From contig CAMWMY010000026.1 in NCBI GenBank assembly GCA_947175465.1, positions 1-10,906 of the forward strand: 10,906 nucleotides of DNA, written 5' to 3'. Of this stretch, positions 7,002 to 10,906 are shown piece after piece. How positions within the stretch are numbered: the stretch's first letter is position 1; each line of letters begins with the position of its first letter. The translations under genes were made by a program, and so were the position numbers. The notes beneath the pieces are model-generated. The model was not told where the DNA came from and searched no databases. It worked only from the letters and a program-made list of their open reading frames with translations. Source of the stretch: an uncultured Erysipelotrichaceae bacterium. Lineage in GTDB: Bacteria; Bacillota_I; Bacilli_A; Erysipelotrichales; Erysipelotrichaceae.

Positions 7002-8561
7002 CTACATTTCTTTTTTTAGCTTATCTTGTTCTGCTTTTTTTAATAATTTTTTTATTTCAGTCGCAACAATCGTCGATATATTTCCAAGACGAATTAAATA
7101 TCCATCTTTAGATTCTAATACCAAATAAGCTCCATATTCTTTTAGTGTTTCAAAATGAATAAGATCTCTTTTCACTAAGCCAACCGTAATTTTATCTGGT
7201 GTAGAATAGACTTCTTTTATATTATCTAATCCACCTAGTGCTCCAACAATTTTTTTCGTTACACGTTTTTTATCTTGGAAAGAGAATAAACCAATGGCAA
7301 ATTTCTTAAAATATGTTCTCGTTGCAAAGAAAAATAAAATAAAGCATATAACCCCAATAGTTCCCATAATCCATAGACTTCTAGAAAAACTAGGATTTCG
7401 TAAATATTTTAAAAGATCCAATAAAGATCCTGGATTGGCAATAATCAATGATCCTTTTAAAGAATATCCTATACTAACACCAAGTACTTGGAAAATTGCA
7501 TATAAAATCCCTACTCCAAATAAGTACCCAAAATATAATAAAGGGGATAAGATTAAGATAAATATTTCAAAAGGTAGAGGATTCCCACATATGATACTTA
7601 AAAGAAGGGCGATAACAAAAAATAAACGATATCTTCTTTTATCTGCTATATTATTTACAAGTGAATAATATGCAATTAAGAAGGCAGGTACAATAAAGAT
7701 ATTAATAATGTAGTATGGAGTAATAAATCGTCCTGCACTAATATCAGTCAACCCAAGTGCTTGTTGGGCTGTCCATATACTCACATCCCCTTCATAAACA
7801 ACACCAAAGCTATCTACAAATTTTCCTCCATATTCTCCTAACCAGAAAGCATTTCTTGGAATATCCCCCATCCCAAAAATAGCTGATATACGCTCACTGA
7901 CACCATATAGGAAAAGGTGTAAAGGATTGGTCGTATCGGTAGCAATCGTATTATACATATTCATAATCACTTGAATTACAAATGGCCATATATAAGATAA
8001 GGCAACTCCTACTAAAAAGCTAATAATAATAGTAAAGATCATAGCATGTGAATCATGATCAATAAAAGAAAAAATACCATGCATCGAATAATGTCTTGAT
8101 TTTTTATACATTCGCATTGTAATAAAATAAGAAAGGACCATCACTAAAATTCCCATTTGATAAGGATTATGAATTTGCTCTTTCATTCCTTCCATCGCAA
8201 ATGTAATTTCTATTCCTAATATATTATGATAAAAATAATCTGGATAAGAGTTTTTTTGTAAAAAGGCTATCGTTACCATAATAACGATAAAACTTGCTAA
8301 CCCAACAAATACAGGTACAGAATCTTCATACTTTTTTGTTAGAACTTTAATAAAAACAAAAAAGGGAAATAAGCTTATTAAAAACCCTCCTGTATATTTC
8401 AACATTTCACTTATTAAAATAACGATCTCATTATCAACTTTCCATAAATATTCTACATTAGGATTTACAATCGAACTTCCTACTCCAAGAAGAATAGTGG
8501 AAAAAAATAAAACCTTCAATGGAAATTGTAAGTACTCTAATAAAGAATGCCATTTTGACAT
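7002..8561 (-). CDS. PTS EIICB-like membrane protein (glucose/maltose family) lacking the phosphorylation residues
   Basis: This 519-residue protein is recognisable as an EIIC-EIIB fusion of the Glc family. Residues 1 to about 425 are polytopic (roughly ten hydrophobic segments, first near 12-32). They include the GEYGGKFVDSFG...GD stretch and an AGRFITPYYIIN stretch typical of glucose/maltose EIIC. From about 430 there is an EIIB-type domain opening with the usual ALGGLDNI pattern. The key residues are gone: where EIIB has its phospho-Cys there is Thr454 (no Cys at all in this domain); where EIIC normally has a His pair there is Gly232-Asp233; and the GITEP motif reads GNPLP (326-330), with Leu329 replacing the sugar-binding Glu. 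The frame is intact, with a good AGGTGAT ribosome site. It may be a facilitator, sensor or regulator; classical phosphotransfer seems impossible. Substrate unknown. Family confidence is high, function low. Confidence 0.85.
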   Translation of the reverse strand: MSKWHSLLEYLQFPLKVLFFSTILLGVGSSIVNPNVEYLWKVDNEIVILISEMLKYTGGFLISLFPFFVFIKVLTKKYEDSVPVFVGLASFIVIMVTIAFLQKNSYPDYFYHNILGIEITFAMEGMKEQIHNPYQMGILVMVLSYFITMRMYKKSRHYSMHGIFSFIDHDSHAMIFTIIISFLVGVALSYIWPFVIQVIMNMYNTIATDTTNPLHLFLYGVSERISAIFGMGDIPRNAFWLGEYGGKFVDSFGVVYEGDVSIWTAQQALGLTDISAGRFITPYYIINIFIVPAFLIAYYSLVNNIADKRRYRLFFVIALLLSIICGNPLPFEIFILILSPLLYFGYLFGVGILYAIFQVLGVSIGYSLKGSLIIANPGSLLDLLKYLRNPSFSRSLWIMGTIGVICFILFFFATRTYFKKFAIGLFSFQDKKRVTKKIVGALGGLDNIKEVYSTPDKITVGLVKRDLIHFETLKEYGAYLVLESKDGYLIRLGNISTIVATEIKKLLKKAEQDKLKKEM

Positions 8562-8579
8562 ACAATCACCTCGTTTATC

Positions 8580-8608
8580 ATCATACCATAGATTTTTATT
8601 TTTATAAA
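8580..8608 (-). promoter_or_regulatory. Likely promoter of the PTS-like gene
   Basis: On the minus strand: TTTATA (8603-8608), a 17-base spacer, then TATGAT (8580-8585) with an extended TG one base upstream. Transcription would start near 8573, leaving an untranslated leader of only about 12 bases that begins at the ribosome site. A second TATAAT on this strand at 8679-8684 lacks a good -35 but would give a leader of about 110 bases carrying the inverted repeat at 8638-8662. Confidence 0.45.
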
Positions 8609-8637
8609 ATATTTCCGTTTATATTTCATATTAATAA

Positions 8638-8662
8638 TTCTTAAAAATTCCTTTTTTAAGAA
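8638..8662. repeat. 10-bp perfect inverted repeat in the divergent promoter region
   Basis: TTCTTAAAAA and TTTTTAAGAA are perfect inverted arms with a 5-base spacer, sitting between the two divergent genes. The arms are very A/T-rich and no U tract follows in the minus-strand direction, so a terminator is unlikely. An operator or a leader hairpin is possible, but so is a chance feature of AT-rich DNA. Confidence 0.4.
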
Positions 8663-8706
8663 AGCTCTCTTTTTATAAATTATAGTATCTTGGGATAAGA
8701 AAAGCA

Positions 8707-8715
8707 TGTTATAAT
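8707..8715 (+). promoter_or_regulatory. rodA promoter, extended -10
   Basis: TGTTATAAT is a perfect extended -10 (TG-n-TATAAT), placing the start of transcription about 25-30 bases before the rodA ATG. TTGGGA at 8690-8695 resembles a -35 but is only 14 bases away, too close. The extended -10 probably carries recognition. The rodA ribosome site is GGAGTGA at 8738-8744. An ATG inside it (8744) runs into a stop after one codon, so 8749 is the start. Confidence 0.6.
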
Positions 8716-8748
8716 GAACAAGATAAAGATAAAATTTGGAGTGATGCG

Positions 8749-9972
8749 ATGAAACTACAAATATTTAAAGTAAAAAATCCGAAGAAATTTGATATTACTT
8801 TATTATCGATTCTTCTTGTTATGGCCGCAACGAGTATTTTAGCTATTTACTCAGCCTTTCATCTTATAACTTTAAAAAATGGTCCTGAACTTATCCTAAA
8901 ACAATTATTGTGGTATGGAATTGGCTTTATTGCTCTTTCCATTATTATGTATATTGGAAATGACTCTATTTATGATTTTGCGAAAATTGCATATTGGATC
9001 TTATTAGGATGTCTGCTTTATTTATTTATTAATAAAGCAATTATCAATCGTTTTTTAGGTTTTGGTACCAATTTACCTTTTGTTTATAGAGTGAATGGTG
9101 CAACATCATGGTTTAATTTCCCGGGAATTGGATCTTTTCAACCAAGTGAGTTTATGAAGATTGTCCTTATTATTATTACAGCTAAAATTATTGATACTCA
9201 TAATGAAAATAAAATTTTCCATTCTTTTCAAAGCGATGTTGATCTTTTTATAAAAATAGGAAAATGGGTTATCCCACCTTTAATTTTAACTTTTCTTCAA
9301 CCAGATACAGGAATTGTGATTATTACAATGATTTCACTAGGGATCATGATAATATGTTCTGGAATCCGTAAAGAATGGATTATAATTGCTGGAGGAATAG
9401 TTGTCATTTCACTTGTTGTTTTCTTTTTCTTGTATTTCTTTCATTTTGATTTTTTAAGTTCTTTATTTGGAGCAGATGGCATTTATAAATTAAATCGTAT
9501 TACAGGATGGTTAAATCCAGAAGCAGATATACGAAATACTGGGAATCAATTGTATACGGCTTTATTAGCTTTAGGTTCAGCAGGTCTTATGGGACATGGG
9601 ATACAAGTAGATAAAATTCAAATACCGGAAGCGCAAACTGACTTTATATTTGCTGTATTTGGACAAAGCTTTGGATTTTTAGGAACACTTTTTATCTTAA
9701 TACTATGTTTAGTATTAGATTTAAAACTATGTCGTATTGCCATGCTATCTAAAAATCGATTTGAGAAATATATTATATGCGGTATTTTAGGAATGTTATT
9801 GTTTCAACAAGTTCAAAATATTGGAATGATTGTTGGTTTACTTCCAATTACAGGTATTACCTTACCAATGATTTCATATGGTGGCTCTTCCTTATTATCA
9901 TATTTTATCGCTTTTGGTATCATTATGAATATCAGTGCCAAAGCTCGAAAATTATCTGATTTTGTTTATTAG
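8749..9972 (+). CDS. rodA: SEDS peptidoglycan glycosyltransferase RodA
   Basis: Polytopic membrane protein that polymerises lipid II into glycan strands, working with a class B PBP in the elongation machinery. The 407 residues form about ten hydrophobic segments. Family hallmarks are NGATSWFNFPGIGSFQPSEFMK (the NGA..W and QPSE blocks), QPDTG, the large extracellular loop with LNRI...NP, then PEAQTDFIFAVFGQSFGF with the catalytic-type Asp298, and NIGMIVGLLPITGITLPMISYGGSS near the C-terminus. The NIGM form points to RodA rather than FtsW or SpoVE, though a division role cannot be excluded from sequence alone. The ribosome site GGAGTGA sits 4 bases before the ATG. Transcribed alone, divergent from the PTS-like gene and convergent with nadK, ending at a shared hairpin terminator. 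Confidence 0.9.
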   Translation: MKLQIFKVKNPKKFDITLLSILLVMAATSILAIYSAFHLITLKNGPELILKQLLWYGIGFIALSIIMYIGNDSIYDFAKIAYWILLGCLLYLFINKAIINRFLGFGTNLPFVYRVNGATSWFNFPGIGSFQPSEFMKIVLIIITAKIIDTHNENKIFHSFQSDVDLFIKIGKWVIPPLILTFLQPDTGIVIITMISLGIMIICSGIRKEWIIIAGGIVVISLVVFFFLYFFHFDFLSSLFGADGIYKLNRITGWLNPEADIRNTGNQLYTALLALGSAGLMGHGIQVDKIQIPEAQTDFIFAVFGQSFGFLGTLFILILCLVLDLKLCRIAMLSKNRFEKYIICGILGMLLFQQVQNIGMIVGLLPITGITLPMISYGGSSLLSYFIAFGIIMNISAKARKLSDFVY

Positions 9973-9982
9973 AAATAGTAAT

Positions 9983-10021
9983 AAAAAAAACATCTTCTTA
10001 TTATTCATGAGAAGATGTTTT
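9983..10021. terminator. Bidirectional terminator between convergent rodA and nadK
   Basis: The arms AAAACATCTTCT (9987-9998) and AGAAGATGTTTT (10010-10021) pair perfectly over 12 bases and extend two more with a wobble, leaving a 7-base loop. In the minus direction eight consecutive U residues follow or overlap the stem, ideal for nadK. In the plus direction the U run is only four before AAUAUA, weaker for rodA. The nadK stop codon (10020-10022) overlaps the base of the stem. Confidence 0.85.
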
Positions 10022-10799
10022 AATATAGGTTTTTTAATCTACTTAAATAGCTATATTCTCGATATCTAGCAAATTTTACACATTTATCTGCGATTTCACA
10101 TTGTACTTTCTCAGCATCCTTTAAACTTATTGTTAGATGATCATAACATAAAAAAGCAGAATGAAAATTAGAAGAATAAAACATGACTTTACGCTCATTG
10201 TGCAATATATAAGGATTTCTTAAAGATCGATGTTTGCTGTGTTGAATTCCTGTAATTTCAGCTAATTGCATAAGTGATAAACCACTATCGATCACTGCTC
10301 CATTTAAGCTTCGATTATAAGCTGTAGATCCTGCTTGTGTGCTTAAACAAATTCCAGATCCTCTACATGTTTCAAAATATTCATCATCAATTGTGACATC
10401 TAAAATTTGCGTTTTTTTAATATTTTCGATACGCATCTCATTTAAGGCATATTTTGTCTTATGAGTATCTCCATAAATATCTATCTTTAATAAAGGTGAA
10501 GATACAATACAAGGCTCTTTATATAAAATATCATCAATACATATAGCTACTTCATCATCTGTATAATCAGTAAAAAAGCCAAGTGTTCCTGTATGAATAG
10601 CAACAAACTTTACTTGATCAATAAGAGATAAATATTTATGAACTGCGTATAATAATGTACCGTCTCCCCCAATACATATAATTAGTTCAGGAAATTGCTT
10701 ATTATATTTCCACCCATGCTTTAGAAGTTTTTCTTTCACTTCTTGCTTAATTCTATTTGATTTCTCATTCTTTTTCGCAATGATGACAAAACTTTTCAT
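10020..10799 (-). CDS. nadK: NAD kinase
   Basis: Phosphorylates NAD to NADP in the cytoplasm, the only route to NADP. The 259-residue protein carries the nucleotide-kinase motif GGDGT at 44-48 (catalytic Asp46), HTGTLGFFTDY from 69, Asn120-Glu121 (the NE motif that contacts NAD), and the glycine-rich GSTAYNRS at 157-164. Two positions depart from the commonest consensus: the usual GDG before the glycine-rich block is GSG (147-149), and STPTGSTAY reads STQAGSTAY. Both look like lineage variation, since all catalytic and binding positions remain. The ATG at 10797-10799 follows an AAGGAAGGG ribosome site. Transcribed alone from a promoter near the right edge and ended by the shared terminator with rodA. 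Confidence 0.96.
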   Translation of the reverse strand: MKSFVIIAKKNEKSNRIKQEVKEKLLKHGWKYNKQFPELIICIGGDGTLLYAVHKYLSLIDQVKFVAIHTGTLGFFTDYTDDEVAICIDDILYKEPCIVSSPLLKIDIYGDTHKTKYALNEMRIENIKKTQILDVTIDDEYFETCRGSGICLSTQAGSTAYNRSLNGAVIDSGLSLMQLAEITGIQHSKHRSLRNPYILHNERKVMFYSSNFHSAFLCYDHLTISLKDAEKVQCEIADKCVKFARYREYSYLSRLKNLY

Positions 10800-10826
10800 A
10801 GAATCCCTTCCTTTTTCATTAGTTCT

Positions 10827-10856
10827 ATTGTATCATAAACAACAAGGTGATGTATA
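10827..10856 (-). promoter_or_regulatory. nadK promoter
   Basis: On the minus strand: TATACA (10851-10856), an 18-base spacer, and TACAAT (10827-10832) preceded by an extended TG. The start of transcription would be about 20 bases before the ribosome site. The -35 is overlapped by an imperfect palindrome, GTGAT-4 bases-ATCAC (10847-10860), which could be an operator. Confidence 0.5.
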
Positions 10857-10860
10857 TCAC
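10847..10860. promoter_or_regulatory. Palindrome over the nadK -35, possible operator
   Basis: GTGAT and ATCAC arms flank a 4-base centre and cover the -35 hexamer, a common place for a repressor site. No known regulator motif is recognised. Bases 10861-10906 beyond it show no gene and no further clear signal. Confidence 0.3.
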
Positions 10861-10906
10861 TCTTATACACATACTAATTCTAAAACTCACTTAGAGATAT
10901 TCTGAC

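Noticed and set aside
7294..7668. Plus-strand frame of 124 codons inside the PTS-like gene
   Set aside because: Antisense to a membrane protein with clear family motifs; no promoter or ribosome site.
1..10906. tRNA or rRNA genes, CRISPR repeats, insertion sequences, riboswitch leaders
   Set aside because: Nearly all bases are in well-recognised protein genes and the short gaps show no such structure or repeated units.

Overview
The window is an AT-rich, tightly packed stretch of chromosome from a low-GC Gram-positive (Bacillota). The gene set, an endonuclease-type MutL with no MutH in the window, and the style of the NadK and RodA proteins would fit the Erysipelotrichia or a related gut lineage. 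That placement is inferred from sequence character only. No mobile element, CRISPR array, rRNA or tRNA gene is visible. Apart from one odd gene, this is housekeeping DNA.

Layout from left to right: (1) the 5' part of msrA on the minus strand, cut by the left edge; (2) tcdA (ct6A37 dehydratase), minus; (3) a tight minus-strand mutS-mutL-miaA operon (mismatch recognition, nicking and ATPase coordinator, tRNA A37 prenylation), with an 11-base gap between mutS and mutL and a 2-base gap between mutL and miaA; (4) a minus-strand gene for a PTS EIICB-like membrane protein with its own terminator; (5) a 187-base divergent promoter region; (6) rodA on the plus strand; (7) a strong hairpin terminator between the convergent rodA and nadK; (8) nadK, minus, with its promoter at the right edge.

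MutS and MutL form the mismatch-repair pathway. MiaA and TcdA both modify tRNA at or next to position 37, so DNA fidelity and reading-frame fidelity genes sit side by side. MsrA repairs oxidised methionine, NadK makes NADP for reductive metabolism, and RodA polymerises glycan for the lateral wall.

The most unusual object is the PTS-like gene at 7002-8561. It is an intact 519-residue EIIC-EIIB fusion of the glucose/maltose family, but it appears to have lost the EIIB phospho-cysteine, the EIIC histidine pair and the sugar-binding Glu of the GITEP motif. It looks like a pseudo-PTS protein kept for another role. No wholly new system is evident.
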